Of a stretch of DNA of 64,000 nucleotides, positions 33,540 to 43,266 are shown piece by piece. The translations under genes and the position numbers were made by a program. Location of the stretch: NCBI GenBank assembly GCA_040384325.1, contig JAZKJL010000006.1, positions 372,001 through 436,000 on the forward strand, given 5' to 3'. Position 1 is the first letter of the stretch; each line of letters begins with the position of its first letter. The DNA comes from JACMLX01 sp040384325 (GTDB lineage: Bacteria > Gemmatimonadota > Gemmatimonadetes > Gemmatimonadales > Gemmatimonadaceae). Under the pieces are notes generated by a model, which did not search any database, was not told the DNA's origin, and saw nothing but the letters and a program-made list of their open reading frames with translations.

Positions 33540-36353
33540 TCACGGCTTCACCCGCCCGATCACCATGCTGCGCCACCGCCGGCAGGCTGACGTGGTGGTC
33601 TTGCCGCAGGTGGTGTCCCAGTTGCCTCGCAGCGTGCTGTCGGCAAAGGCGGCCGCCATCCACACCGTCTGGTCATCCACCGGGTCGACAGTGGCCGCGG
33701 TATGATCGAGCTTCGATGGACCGTTGACGAACGGCACCACGGTGGCCGTGGTCGCGGCGTCGTCGGATGGCGCCGTCGGTAGCCACTCGCCGGCCTGCAG
33801 CACGCGGCTGCGTCGCAATCCGCGACTGTCGGCGTAATACACACTGTATCGCGCCTCCGGAAAGAGTGACCCGGCGACCTGCACGGGGGTGCGACCGTAC
33901 ACGAACACCATGTCGCCCGCCGAGGTGACCGCCACCGACGGCACCTCGTAGCTCACCAGGTCGGTGTTCGCATCACTCGGCGCACGCTTGCCGAAATACG
34001 TGTCGAGAAATCCATTCGCGGCCACCGTGTTCGGCACCGGGCGACCGGTGCTGCCCAGCGTGAGCGGCACGCGCACCATGCGCACGCTGTAGCGCGCCGG
34101 ACGGGTGTTGGCCACGGCATCGGTGACCTTCAGGTGCCCAGCGAGATAGAGACTATTGCCGCGCCGCACGTCGAAGACGTTGCGCTTGTCGGGGAGCGCG
34201 GCGCCCATCGTGACACTGTCGTGCACCAGGCCATTGGCCTGCGACAACGTCGCCAACGTGCGGAACGAATACAGGTGCAACGTGTCGCCCCCGCGACGCG
34301 ACAGTGACGACCAGTTGCCGGTGATGCTGCCATAGTTCGCGACGGGCACGATGTTGCCGCCTGTCTCGCGACTGTAGACCTTCCACGAGGTGGCGCGGGC
34401 ACGTCCGGCCTTCATCGAGTCGGTGGCGAAGACATACGCCGTCGGCGTCGGTCCTTCACGCGCTTCCTGCGTCTGGTAGCTGTTGTGCGACATGACGATC
34501 ACGCCATGCTGCGCCACCACGCGCGGCCAGTCGGCGTAATTGCTCTCCGTGGTCATGTACTGCCAGAAGCCGTCACGCGGATCTTCCGTCTTCGACACCG
34601 CGACAGCGAAGTAACGACGCACCGCGGGATCGGTGTCCTTGGTGCCCGTGCCGCTGGCGAAGGTCATGCTGCTGCCGCGGGCGGCGGAGACGATCACGAA
34701 ACGTCGACTGCTGCGATCGTACACTGCCCGTGTGTCGTAGAACTCCACCAGGCACGGTTGCGGCGCGGTGGCCAGCGCGCACTCGGCGAACCACGGACCA
34801 GTGCCGATGTGCCGGTTGATGTTGTGCTCGTTCGGTGTGCCATCGCCGTTGTCCTGCGCGATGAAGGTGCTGAAGAAGTCGGTGGCCGAGAGTTGCACGG
34901 GCGTGCTGCCGACTTGTGCGAGCCGCTGTCCCTGCCGGTCGAAGAAGGCGATCTCGTGGTCCTGCGTGACGATGATGAACTGATGACCGACCGCCAGCAT
35001 CGGATCCCATCCGGCGCTGTTCACGCCCGTGCGGATGGCGGTGCCGACGAGGGCGGGCGAAAGACCGATGACGCTGGCCTCGCCAAGGTCGTCGGTCGTC
35101 GTCCAGCCCATGTCACCCGGTCGCAGGCCGCCGGGACGTGTGCCGGTCGGTGCCGTGCCACCGGTGCCCATCGGCAGTCCACCCAGTGGATTCACCTCCA
35201 CCACGTCGGCCACCGCGCCGAGCGTCGGTGCGCGCATCATGCGCACCTGCGGGCCCCAGGCCCCGCGCAGCAACGTCACCGCGCGGTCGCGCCACGCGAT
35301 CACCTTCAGCGTGCCATCGGCGGCACGCAGCGGGGTCACGATGCGATCGCTGCCGAGGGTGATGGCGCCGATGTCGGTGGCCGTGCCGGCATCGATGCTT
35401 CCGAGCCGCACCAGCGCACCTACCGCATCGAACGCGATCAGCCGCATGGTGCCATCGGATTGGCGGAGCGCGGAGATGGCGTGCGCCGCGCCGCGCGACG
35501 TGACGGCGATCGATGAGGCCGCGCCACCGGTGAGCTCGGAGCGCAGCGTGAGTGTCCCGGCCGGCGTCACGTTCCACGTGCTCACCAGCAACGCGCCATC
35601 CGACGTGCGCCGGGCCGCCGTGACGACGCGCTCGACCGACACCGTCGCGAGCGAGAACTCGCCCACCTCGCGGCCGACGATATTGGTGCGGGCGGTGAAG
35701 CTGCCCGATGCGTCAACGTCGAGCGCGCGAAGCACGATGCGGCCGCTGGCGCCACGACCGGCGACCACCAGTCGACCCGGCGCCAGCGCGACGATTGCCG
35801 GCTTGGTGACCTTGCCGAAACCGATGTCGGCCAGGCGCGTGATGGTGCCGGATACGCTGTCCACACGCCACGAGATCAGCTTCAGCTCACTGTCGGCATC
35901 CCGCACCGCGGCGACGACCGTGGTGCGATTGACGGCAGTGATCGCGACTTCCTCGATGCGTCCGGCATCGGCCTGCGCCTTGCGCGCGATGGCACCCGCC
36001 GCATCGACGTGCCAGCTGATCAGCCGCAGGGAGCCGTCCTGTGTGCGCACTGCCGTCACCAGGCGATCACGGCCCGTCTGCGCGGCGGCGATGCGGTCGG
36101 TGTCACCGCCGGTGGTGGCGGAAAGCTCCGTGACCTGGCCGGCACCATCAAGTCCCCACACAATGACGCGCAAGGCACCGGCGGACCGCACGGCGGTGGC
36201 GAATCGCATCGGGCCGAGTGGGACGCTGGCGATGCTGCTGACGGCGACGGAGCCGGCGTCGCCGAGGCGCTCGAGCGACTGGGCGGGCAGCATCAGTGGT
36301 GCGAGCAGCAGCAGTGCAGCGGGGAACGATCGCGCGACCCGGTGGACGGACAT
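33540..36353 (-). CDS. Large secreted protein with seven N-terminal repeats
   Basis: A 937-residue protein with a signal peptide cleaved after LPAQ. Residues about 45-365 contain seven imperfect repeats of about 47 residues, each with a pattern like RxVTAVRxxDGxLxLISW, suggesting a seven-bladed beta-propeller. The remainder holds a second beta-rich domain (MLAVGHQFIIVTQDHEIAFF, RFVIVSAARGS, VIMSHNSYQ) and a Cys-rich C-terminus (TTCGKTTTSACRRW). No catalytic motif is visible. It should be exported and may act at the surface. The ATG at 36353 begins the signal peptide. Confidence 0.8.
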   Translation of the reverse strand: MSVHRVARSFPAALLLLAPLMLPAQSLERLGDAGSVAVSSIASVPLGPMRFATAVRSAGALRVIVWGLDGAGQVTELSATTGGDTDRIAAAQTGRDRLVTAVRTQDGSLRLISWHVDAAGAIARKAQADAGRIEEVAITAVNRTTVVAAVRDADSELKLISWRVDSVSGTITRLADIGFGKVTKPAIVALAPGRLVVAGRGASGRIVLRALDVDASGSFTARTNIVGREVGEFSLATVSVERVVTAARRTSDGALLVSTWNVTPAGTLTLRSELTGGAASSIAVTSRGAAHAISALRQSDGTMRLIAFDAVGALVRLGSIDAGTATDIGAITLGSDRIVTPLRAADGTLKVIAWRDRAVTLLRGAWGPQVRMMRAPTLGAVADVVEVNPLGGLPMGTGGTAPTGTRPGGLRPGDMGWTTTDDLGEASVIGLSPALVGTAIRTGVNSAGWDPMLAVGHQFIIVTQDHEIAFFDRQGQRLAQVGSTPVQLSATDFFSTFIAQDNGDGTPNEHNINRHIGTGPWFAECALATAPQPCLVEFYDTRAVYDRSSRRFVIVSAARGSSMTFASGTGTKDTDPAVRRYFAVAVSKTEDPRDGFWQYMTTESNYADWPRVVAQHGVIVMSHNSYQTQEAREGPTPTAYVFATDSMKAGRARATSWKVYSRETGGNIVPVANYGSITGNWSSLSRRGGDTLHLYSFRTLATLSQANGLVHDSVTMGAALPDKRNVFDVRRGNSLYLAGHLKVTDAVANTRPARYSVRMVRVPLTLGSTGRPVPNTVAANGFLDTYFGKRAPSDANTDLVSYEVPSVAVTSAGDMVFVYGRTPVQVAGSLFPEARYSVYYADSRGLRRSRVLQAGEWLPTAPSDDAATTATVVPFVNGPSKLDHTAATVDPVDDQTVWMAAAFADSTLRGNWDTTCGKTTTSACRRWRSMVIGRVKP

Positions 36354-36630
36354 TGCACCGCTCCTGCCTGAAGGTGACGGATGGCTGATCGGTGACCGGT
36401 GGCGCGCCGCGACCAGCGGGGCGCCGCGCGCACGGCCGCTCGAACAGCGACCTGCGGGTCGTGGGAACGCATTATCGGTGCGCATCTGGCCGACGTCAGG
36501 CGCGCCGATGCTGCATTGACGTCATCGATGCAATTGTCATCTCAGTCGCAGCGTGGAGGGAGAGATCCGGGCGCGGGACGGGGACGTAGAGCCCGTTGCG
36601 GTCCTCCACTTCCTCCACCCTGGATGTCCC

Positions 36631-37548
36631 ATGACCACTCGTATTTCTCTCGTCGCCGCGGCGCTGGTGCTTGGCGCCTGTGCCGACGCTCCCACCGGCA
36701 GTCCGGCTTTGTCGACGGCGACGACCTCGCTCACCGTCACCACTGATGCCGCCGAGACGGCGATCGCCGGTGAGGAATTGATCGGCCTCACCGCCGACAA
36801 TGAACTCGTGACGTTCACGAGCGACAAAAGCAATCAGACCACCAGCGTGGTGCCGATCACGGGCCTGATGGCCGGTGAGACGGTGATCGGCATCGACTTC
36901 CGGCCGAGCGACCTCGGTGCCAATGGTGTCAACGACATCGGCAAGTTGTATGCGGTGACGTCCGCCAGCCGGCTCTACGTCGTCAATCCGGCCACCGGTG
37001 CGGCGTCGTCACCGGTGATGCTGTCGATCGCGATCAGCGGGACCGCGATCGGCGCCGGCTTCAACCCGGTGCCGGATCGCCTGCGCATTCACACCAGCAC
37101 CAACCAGAACCTGCGCATCAACGTGGAAACGGGAATGACCACGCTCGATGGCGCGCTGTCGTACACCGCCGGTGACGTGAACGCCGGGAATGATCCGGAC
37201 CTGGTGGGCACTGGTTACACGAACAACGATGCCGACCCGGCCACCGGCACGGACCTCTACGCGATCGATGCCGCGCAGGACGTCCTGATCAAGTTCGGGC
37301 CGGTGTCGGCCACCAGCGGTCCCAATTCCGGCAAGCTGCTGACGGTGGGTGCACTGGGTGTCAACGCGAGTGCGATGTCGGGGCTCGACATCAGCAACGC
37401 CACCGGGACGGCCTACGCGGTGCTCGGCACGTCGCCGTCGGACAAGTCGGTGCTGTATTCGATCGATCTTGCGACGGGCGCTGCGACGCGTCTCGGCCTG
37501 CTGGCGCAGACCAAGGGCGCCTTGATCGGTGTGGTGGTGAAGCCGTGA
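36631..37548 (+). CDS. DUF4394 lipoprotein
   Basis: A 305-residue protein with a lipoprotein signal ending LVLGAC, followed by a DUF4394 domain: LIGLTADNELVTFTS, then ITGLMAGETVIGIDFRPSDL and LYAVTSASRLYVVNPATGAA, repeated strand patterns of a propeller-like fold. DUF4394 proteins are secreted and of unknown function. I chose the ATG at 36631, next to the signal. A perfect hairpin at 37568-37598 follows. Confidence 0.88.
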   Translation: MTTRISLVAAALVLGACADAPTGSPALSTATTSLTVTTDAAETAIAGEELIGLTADNELVTFTSDKSNQTTSVVPITGLMAGETVIGIDFRPSDLGANGVNDIGKLYAVTSASRLYVVNPATGAASSPVMLSIAISGTAIGAGFNPVPDRLRIHTSTNQNLRINVETGMTTLDGALSYTAGDVNAGNDPDLVGTGYTNNDADPATGTDLYAIDAAQDVLIKFGPVSATSGPNSGKLLTVGALGVNASAMSGLDISNATGTAYAVLGTSPSDKSVLYSIDLATGAATRLGLLAQTKGALIGVVVKP

Positions 37549-37860
37549 GCTGATGTGCGCATGGCGCGGTGACCCGACGGCCCGCCGGTCGGGTCACCCG
37601 CGATGGGCGGATACACGGGCATGAAGGCTTCGTCTGGAAGATTAGGCGAGACTTAGAAATGAGGGTTGCCTGGAACGTCAGGGCGGCTGGATTTGCACCG
37701 CAAACGGCTGCCGCAACCCACCAGCGACCCGCGTCTCAGCGGGTGCACAGCAGGTGTGCTGTTGCACTCGGCTGCCCCCGACGCCAATTCTCGAGCACGT
37801 CAGCCACCGCGTCGCGATCTCCCCCGACTCCGGCTGACGAACCCGAACTGGAGTTCGATC
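37549..37860. other. Intergenic region with terminator
   Basis: 312 bp containing the hairpin at 37568-37598 and, at its end, the upstream region of the next lipoprotein gene with GGAG near 37851. Nothing else recognised. Confidence 0.5.
37568..37598 (+). terminator. Hairpin after the DUF4394 gene
   Basis: A perfect 11-bp stem GGTGACCCGAC with its complement and a nine-base loop, 20 bp after the stop codon. No T-run. Confidence 0.6.
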
Positions 37861-38607
37861 ATGCACCGTGTCAACAGTCAATCCCTCCGCGCCTGCTCTC
37901 GCGCCGCCGGCGTCGTCCGAGCGGCCGCGGCCTTGTCGCTGCTCACCGCCTGCGCTGACGCGCCGCTGGCACCGAGCCACGACGTCCCGCTGCTGGCGCC
38001 GGCCAGCGCCAAGTTGGGCGTGGCGCGCGTGGAGCAATTCGCGAACGTCGCGAACATCTGGACCACGTCGGCGCTCTCGACGAGGAACTCTGCGAATGCC
38101 GAGGGCAACGTGGTGGCGTTCCGGGGGACCGTCGAGGGGCTTCCGCTCGCCGCTTCGCAGGTGTTGACGATCACGTATGCATTTTCCGTCGATGGGCATC
38201 GCGCGTACGATTTCCTGGCTACCACGCCGGACGGTTCGGTCACCGATGGCACCACGTTCTTCATCCCGCTGGATCCGCACCAAGTGGACGGCACGACGGT
38301 CGCAGCGCTGATGCCCGCTGGACTGTTCCGGTTGACCGGCGGCACCATCACCAGTGTCTCCGGTTATGTGCACACTGGCGACGACGGCAGCAGGAGCGAG
38401 GCTCGGATCTCGGTGACGTTCACGCCGACGGCGCCGACCGCGACCCTGCACTGGGGTGCGCACCTCGCGTCGTCGAATGCGTGGACCAGCGGCGGTGCAG
38501 CACAAGTCGGAAACGGCAACTGGCAGATGCGGCTGAATGTCGACGGCACGCCGCAGGTCAAGTCGGCGAGCATCCAGGCCTCGTCGATCACCGCCGCCAC
38601 ACCCTGA
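37861..38607 (+). CDS. Secreted lipoprotein of unknown function
   Basis: A 248-residue protein with a long signal peptide ending LLTACADAP, so lipidation at Cys is expected. The mature part is beta-rich with many Thr/Ser and regular strand spacing, perhaps two immunoglobulin-like sandwiches. No family recognised. The same CADAP sequence follows the lipobox of the preceding DUF4394 protein, suggesting the two share an ancestry in the leader. A strong terminator follows at 38632. Confidence 0.65.
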   Translation: MHRVNSQSLRACSRAAGVVRAAAALSLLTACADAPLAPSHDVPLLAPASAKLGVARVEQFANVANIWTTSALSTRNSANAEGNVVAFRGTVEGLPLAASQVLTITYAFSVDGHRAYDFLATTPDGSVTDGTTFFIPLDPHQVDGTTVAALMPAGLFRLTGGTITSVSGYVHTGDDGSRSEARISVTFTPTAPTATLHWGAHLASSNAWTSGGAAQVGNGNWQMRLNVDGTPQVKSASIQASSITAATP

Positions 38608-38631
38608 CTGCTGGTGCGGATCGTGATACCG

Positions 38632-38659
38632 GGTGAGCCGACACCACGTCCGGCTCACC
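38632..38659 (+). terminator. Rho-independent terminator
   Basis: A perfect 9-bp stem GGTGAGCCG/CGGCTCACC with a ten-base loop, followed by TGGTTTGATTTTTTC. The best T-run terminator in the window; it ends the lipoprotein transcript. Confidence 0.85.
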
Positions 38660-38806
38660 TGGTTTGATTTTTTCATCATACTCGCTGTCCATTCGATCAG
38701 TGACGCAGCCTGCACCGCGGTGCACGACGACATCGACAACGATCGGCACTGCGGGGTACGTTCAGCGAAGTCACGCCGACCGTCACCGCGTCCCGCACCC
38801 GTGCCC

Positions 38807-40930
38807 ATGCGCCGTTCCGTCTTTCTCTTCACGCTGACCGTCGGCATCGCCGCGACACTCGGCGGCCAGGCTGCGCGCCCCGACACCGCTGATCCCTACC
38901 GCTGGCTCGAGGAGCTGAGCAGCGAACGCGCGATGACCTGGGTCCGCGCCGAGAACGCGCGCACCGCCAACGTCCTCGAGAACGATCCGCGCTACGCCGG
39001 TATCCACGCCGAGGCGCTGCGCATGGCGCAGGCGCAGGACCGCATCCCCTACGTGACGTTCATCGGGGGGGCGCTCTACAACTTCTGGCAGGACTCGACG
39101 CACGTGCGCGGCATCTGGCGCAAGACGTCGCTGGCGAGTTATCGCACGGCAACGCCCACGTGGGTCACGGTGCTCGATCTCGACGCCCTCGCGCGGCGCG
39201 AGAATGCGAACTGGGTGTGGCATGGCGCCAACTGCCTGCAACCCACCGAGGAACGCTGCCTCATCGCGCTCTCCGATGGTGGCGAGGATGCGGTCACGCT
39301 GCGCGAGTTCGACCTCGTGACGCCACGCTTCGTGAACAACGGCTTCACGCTGCCGAAGGGCAAGCAGTCGGTGTCGTGGATGCACACCGATACGCTGCTG
39401 GTGGCGCGCGAGTGGGTGCCCGGCGAGATGACCACGTCGGGGTACGCCTACGTGGTGAAGAAGCTCGCCCGCGGTCGTGCGCTGGCGTCGGCCACCGAGG
39501 TGTATCGAGGCCGCCCGTCGGATGTGAGCGTGCGACCGTACACCATCGCCGACCAGACAGGCCATCGCGTGACGATGATCGACCGCGTCACCAGCTTCTT
39601 CGAGGCCGAGCACTTCCTGGTGCGGCCGCGTGACGTGGCGCGTCTGGCGATCCCGCTGAAGGCGAACGTGTCCGGCATGTTGGCAGGACAGGTGCTGGTG
39701 AAGCTGTCGGAACCGTGGACGCAGGGTGGCACCACCATCGCCAGCGGCGCGGTGGCATCGTTCGATGCGGCGGTGGCGATGCGCACGCCGGGGTCACTCT
39801 CCGCGGTGGCGGTGTTCGAGCCTGGCCCACGCGAATCGGTGGAGGGGATCGAGTCCACGCAGCAGCGCCTGTTGATCGGCATCACCCGCAATGTGACCGG
39901 GCAGGTGCTGGCCTTCTCCCGCAGCAACACCGGCGCGTGGACGCCGCTGACGCTGAAGTTGCCGGAGAACGTGTCCACCAGCGTCGTGAGTGCGGATCAG
40001 CGATCCAATCGCGCCTTCATCAGCGTCACCGGCTACCTCACGCCGAGCAGCGTGTGGCTGGCGGATGCCGGCACGGCGGCGGTGTCACGGGTGAAGGCGC
40101 TGGCGCCGCGCTTCGACGCGTCGCGCGCGCAGGTGGAGCAGCTGGAGGCGACATCGACCGACGGCACGAAGGTGCCGTACTTCGTGGTGCGGCCGCGCAG
40201 CATGCGGCTCGACGGAAGCAATCCCACCATCCTCTATGCGTACGGTGGTTTCGAGGTGTCGCTCACGCCGTGGTACGACGCCGACGTGGGCAAGCTGTGG
40301 GTGGAACGCGGCGGTGTGTACGTGGTGGCGAACATCCGCGGTGGTGGCGAGTTCGGTCCGGCGTGGCACGACGCCGGGCTGAAGACGAAACGCCAGGTGA
40401 TCTACGACGACTTCGCGGCGGTGGCGCGCGACCTGATTGCGCGTGGCATCACCAGTCCGCGCCGGCTGGGCATCCAGGGTGGCTCCAACGGCGGCCTGCT
40501 GATGGGTGTGCAGATGACGCAGCATCCGGAGTTGTTCAACGCCGTCGACATCCAGGTGCCGCTGCTCGACATGCTGCGTTACGAGCAGATCGCAGCGGGA
40601 TCGTCGTGGGTGGGTGAATACGGCAGCGTCACGGTGCCGGCCGAGCGCGAGTTCCTCGCGTCCATTTCGCCGCTGCAGAACCTGAAGCCGGACGTGATCT
40701 ATCCCGAGCCGCTGATCTGGACCACCACCAAGGATGATCGCGTAGGGCCGCAGCACGCACGCAAGTTCGCGGCGCGGATGGCGGACCTGAAGCTGCCGTA
40801 CCTGTTCTACGAAGTGATCGAGGGCGGGCACGGTGCCGGCGCGAACATCGCGCAGCGGGTGCACACCACCGCACTCGAGTACACCTACTTCACGCGACGC
40901 CTGATGAACGACGTGCGACCCACGCCCTGA
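38807..40930 (+). CDS. Prolyl oligopeptidase (S9A), exported
   Basis: A 707-residue S9A peptidase with a signal peptide cleaved near GGQA. After DPYRWLEELSSERAMTWV, the usual start of the family, comes a seven-bladed propeller (about 80-430) and a catalytic alpha/beta-hydrolase domain. The triad is GGSNGG (Ser560), DDRVGP (Asp643 or Asp644) and GGHGAG (His675). It cleaves short proline-containing peptides after Pro, here in the periplasm. The ATG at 38807 starts the signal; an in-frame extension upstream runs through the terminator of the previous gene and is rejected. Confidence 0.93.
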   Translation: MRRSVFLFTLTVGIAATLGGQAARPDTADPYRWLEELSSERAMTWVRAENARTANVLENDPRYAGIHAEALRMAQAQDRIPYVTFIGGALYNFWQDSTHVRGIWRKTSLASYRTATPTWVTVLDLDALARRENANWVWHGANCLQPTEERCLIALSDGGEDAVTLREFDLVTPRFVNNGFTLPKGKQSVSWMHTDTLLVAREWVPGEMTTSGYAYVVKKLARGRALASATEVYRGRPSDVSVRPYTIADQTGHRVTMIDRVTSFFEAEHFLVRPRDVARLAIPLKANVSGMLAGQVLVKLSEPWTQGGTTIASGAVASFDAAVAMRTPGSLSAVAVFEPGPRESVEGIESTQQRLLIGITRNVTGQVLAFSRSNTGAWTPLTLKLPENVSTSVVSADQRSNRAFISVTGYLTPSSVWLADAGTAAVSRVKALAPRFDASRAQVEQLEATSTDGTKVPYFVVRPRSMRLDGSNPTILYAYGGFEVSLTPWYDADVGKLWVERGGVYVVANIRGGGEFGPAWHDAGLKTKRQVIYDDFAAVARDLIARGITSPRRLGIQGGSNGGLLMGVQMTQHPELFNAVDIQVPLLDMLRYEQIAAGSSWVGEYGSVTVPAEREFLASISPLQNLKPDVIYPEPLIWTTTKDDRVGPQHARKFAARMADLKLPYLFYEVIEGGHGAGANIAQRVHTTALEYTYFTRRLMNDVRPTP

Positions 40931-41069
40931 CGGGCTCGTTCGTGACGTGATGGCAGCGTGTCGGGGGCTTGTGATCGCGTGGGCCCGACGCCTTCGTGCG
41001 GGCGAGCCCGTGACGCCGATCAAGGACTCCGACCTTGAACGGACCCCTCGAACGGGAGATGCGACGACG

Positions 41070-41375
41070 ATGACTGGGCGACCGCAGGACGAGACCAGCG
41101 ATGACGACGCCTTCGGGGTCGATGACGACGACGAGACGACGCCGGATCTCGACGACATCGCAGGCATGCGTCCCGAGGACATCGACGTCGACGGCACCCG
41201 CCCGTTGCCGGAGGAACTCACCGGTCGCGCCAGCGGCACCGACGAGGACCTGGTGGCGCTGTTCGACAACGCCTCCGACAAGCACATGACCGACGGCTTC
41301 CGCGGCGGCAGCGAGGACGAGCCGCCGCTGGACGACGACGAGATCGGCGACGACGCGGGCGCCACCGCCGCCTGA
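41070..41375 (+). CDS. Small acidic protein, unknown
   Basis: A 101-residue, strongly acidic protein with runs of Asp/Glu (DDDAFGVDDDDETTPDLDDI and DEPPLDDDEIGDD) and no hydrophobic segment; predicted disordered. Not recognised. I chose the ATG at 41070, preceded by GGGAG, over a longer frame from 40947. Codon bias looks coding, but a non-coding origin cannot be excluded. Confidence 0.5.
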   Translation: MTGRPQDETSDDDAFGVDDDDETTPDLDDIAGMRPEDIDVDGTRPLPEELTGRASGTDEDLVALFDNASDKHMTDGFRGGSEDEPPLDDDEIGDDAGATAA

Positions 41376-41766
41376 GTCGTTTCGCGCCGCCCAGGGCGCG
41401 GCGCCGCCGCCATAACCACCGTTGCGGCACTGGCGCGTGCCCCGTCTGACCCACGACGCCGCACCCGTCCACCGCGCGGCCCGCCCGCCGTGACGCTCCG
41501 AAGCCGCGGGTCTGTGACGTGTCAGGCCCCCACGCGTCTCATGGCTGAGCACGCTGAAATGATCTGGACCGATGCGCTCCAATCCCCACCCGGACGAGCG
41601 GCAGGCGCGGCAGGATCCACTGGTCCGCAAGGAGCAGGCAGCGGCAACGAGTGTCTCGTGTGGACGGGCGGGTGGGCCCTGAAGCACGTTTAGCCCCCGG
41701 TGAGCGACGGCTTGCCGGGGGCACCTCGTGTCTGCGCGCGTACGAATCGCGGACATAGATTCGGGC
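41376..41766. other. Intergenic stretch, one possible hairpin
   Basis: 391 bp without a credible gene. GCCCCCGG at 41693-41700 can pair with 41715-41722 across a 14-base loop, perhaps a weak terminator or leader hairpin upstream of the prephenate dehydratase gene. No tRNA found. Confidence 0.4.
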
Positions 41767-42330
41767 ATGACGACCGCCCGGCCCCGCATCGCCTTTCAGG
41801 GCGTGCCCGGCGCCTTCAGCGAGGATGCAGTTCGCGCCTTCTGGGGCCCCGATGTCACCACCGTACCCTGCCAGAGTTTTTCGGCCGTGCTGGCGGCGGT
41901 GCGCAGCGGCGCCGCCGACGGGGCGGTGCTGCCGGTGGAGAACATGGTGGTGGGACCGATCCAGTCGGCGCTCGATGCACTCGACGACTTCAGCGACGGC
42001 CTGACCATCGGCGCCACCATCGATGTGCCGATCGTGCACGCACTGCTCGGCGTTCCGGGAAGCACGCTCGAACAGGTGAAGCTGGTGACCAGCCATCCGG
42101 TGGCGCTGGCGCAGTGCCGCCGCTTCCTGCAGGCGTTCGGCGCGCGGGTCGAACACTTCTTCGACACCGCCGGGGCGGCGCAGATGGTCAGCGAGAAACA
42201 GGACCGCGGCATCGCCGCCGTCGCCAGCCACAACGCCGGCACGCGCTACGGCCTCGAGATCCTCGCCGACGCGATCCAGGACGATCCCGAGAACTGGACG
42301 CGCTTCCTGCGGATCGAATCAGGCCGCTGA
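41767..42330 (+). CDS. pheA: Prephenate dehydratase, catalytic domain only
   Basis: A 187-residue PDT-domain protein converting prephenate to phenylpyruvate in phenylalanine synthesis. Family motifs are IAFQGVPGAFSEDAV at the N-terminus, DGAVLPVENMVVGPI, LVTSHPVALAQCRRFL and NWTRFLRI, whose Thr-Arg-Phe is catalytic. The protein ends directly after that motif, so the regulatory ACT domain with ESRP is absent; this enzyme should not be feedback-regulated by phenylalanine through it. No chorismate mutase domain either. Confidence 0.9.
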   Translation: MTTARPRIAFQGVPGAFSEDAVRAFWGPDVTTVPCQSFSAVLAAVRSGAADGAVLPVENMVVGPIQSALDALDDFSDGLTIGATIDVPIVHALLGVPGSTLEQVKLVTSHPVALAQCRRFLQAFGARVEHFFDTAGAAQMVSEKQDRGIAAVASHNAGTRYGLEILADAIQDDPENWTRFLRIESGR

Positions 42331-42346
42331 CCGGCCGCGGCCGGAC

Positions 42347-42841
42347 TCAGTCGCGCTTGTCCGGCCCGCGACGTTCCTCACGCTGACGCGCTTCCTCGCT
42401 GCGGCGACGTTCGTCCATGCGCTTCCGCGACTCGGCCGACTTGGCGCGCTGTTCCGGCGTGAGTACCGAATCCATCGATGCCCGCATCTGGTCGCGCAGC
42501 GAATCCAGCTGCGGCCCGACGCGGGCGCGCAACGAGTCGAGCTGCAGTTCACGGCGCGCGAAGATGGCGTCGACGGCGCTGGCCTGCGCCGGTGTCAGCG
42601 CGAGGTCGTCGGTGATGCGCTTCACGATGCGCGCGCGCATGCGGTTGCGATTGGCGGTGTCCACCGGCTCACCGATCGAGCCAAGCGGACCGCCGCCACG
42701 GCCGGAGCCGCGGCCGCCGTTGCGGGCATCGTTGCCGCGATGGAGCAGGCTGCGATCGACGGCGATGCCGATGGCGACGCCGATGCCGAGCATTGCGAGC
42801 ACGGTCAACACCGCCATCACCCGCGAACGGGGTGTGGTCAT
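42347..42841 (-). CDS. Spy/CpxP-like periplasmic protein
   Basis: A 164-residue protein with one N-terminal membrane helix (about 7-25), a Gly/Arg-rich linker, then a helical region DDLALTPAQASAVDAIFARR and SMDSVLTPEQRAKSAE, two LTxxQ-like motifs as in the CpxP/Spy stress chaperones, and a very basic tail. It is last in the operon with the ECF sigma factor and anti-sigma factor (ATGA overlap), so it is probably part of an envelope-stress response. The ATG at 42841 overlaps the preceding stop. Confidence 0.75.
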   Translation of the reverse strand: MTTPRSRVMAVLTVLAMLGIGVAIGIAVDRSLLHRGNDARNGGRGSGRGGGPLGSIGEPVDTANRNRMRARIVKRITDDLALTPAQASAVDAIFARRELQLDSLRARVGPQLDSLRDQMRASMDSVLTPEQRAKSAESRKRMDERRRSEEARQREERRGPDKRD

Positions 42842-43266
42842 CGCGGCTCCAACTCGATCGCGCCTGCGCCCGCGCCGGCGTCGCTCTCGATCACGTGATG
42901 CGCCAGCCCGCTGCTCCCATCCGACTCGAGGGCGCTCAGCAGCGCCGCCGGGTCGCTTTCGCGCAACTCGGCGTCGGCCAGCGTGCTGGTCTCCATGCGC
43001 GACAGGAAGAGCGTCGCGAACAGGGCGGCCGCGGCGGCCATCGGCAGCGCCACGCGCACCCACGCCGCCAGCGTATCCGCCATCGAGGTGCGTGCGGTGC
43101 GACGCCGGGATGCCAGCTGGAACGCCGCCGCCGACAGGATCCGGGCCTCGAGCTCACCGAGGGCGACGGGTGGCGCGCCGCGGTCGTGCCGCCGCAGCAG
43201 CGCATCCAGCGCCGGGTCGGGTGTCTCAGGTACGTCGCGCGTGCGGTCCATCGGGTCGATCGTCAT
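42838..43266 (-). CDS. Putative anti-sigma factor, membrane-bound
   Basis: A 142-residue protein encoded directly after an ECF sigma factor with ATGA overlap. It has a cytoplasmic N-terminal helical part (LDALLRRHDRGAPPVALGEL), one membrane helix (about 72-90) and a short periplasmic C-terminus. The zinc motif HxxxCxxC of ZAS-type anti-sigma factors is absent. The assignment rests on gene order, size and topology. It probably holds the sigma factor at the membrane until an envelope signal arrives. Confidence 0.7.
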   Translation of the reverse strand: MTIDPMDRTRDVPETPDPALDALLRRHDRGAPPVALGELEARILSAAAFQLASRRRTARTSMADTLAAWVRVALPMAAAAALFATLFLSRMETSTLADAELRESDPAALLSALESDGSSGLAHHVIESDAGAGAGAIELEPR

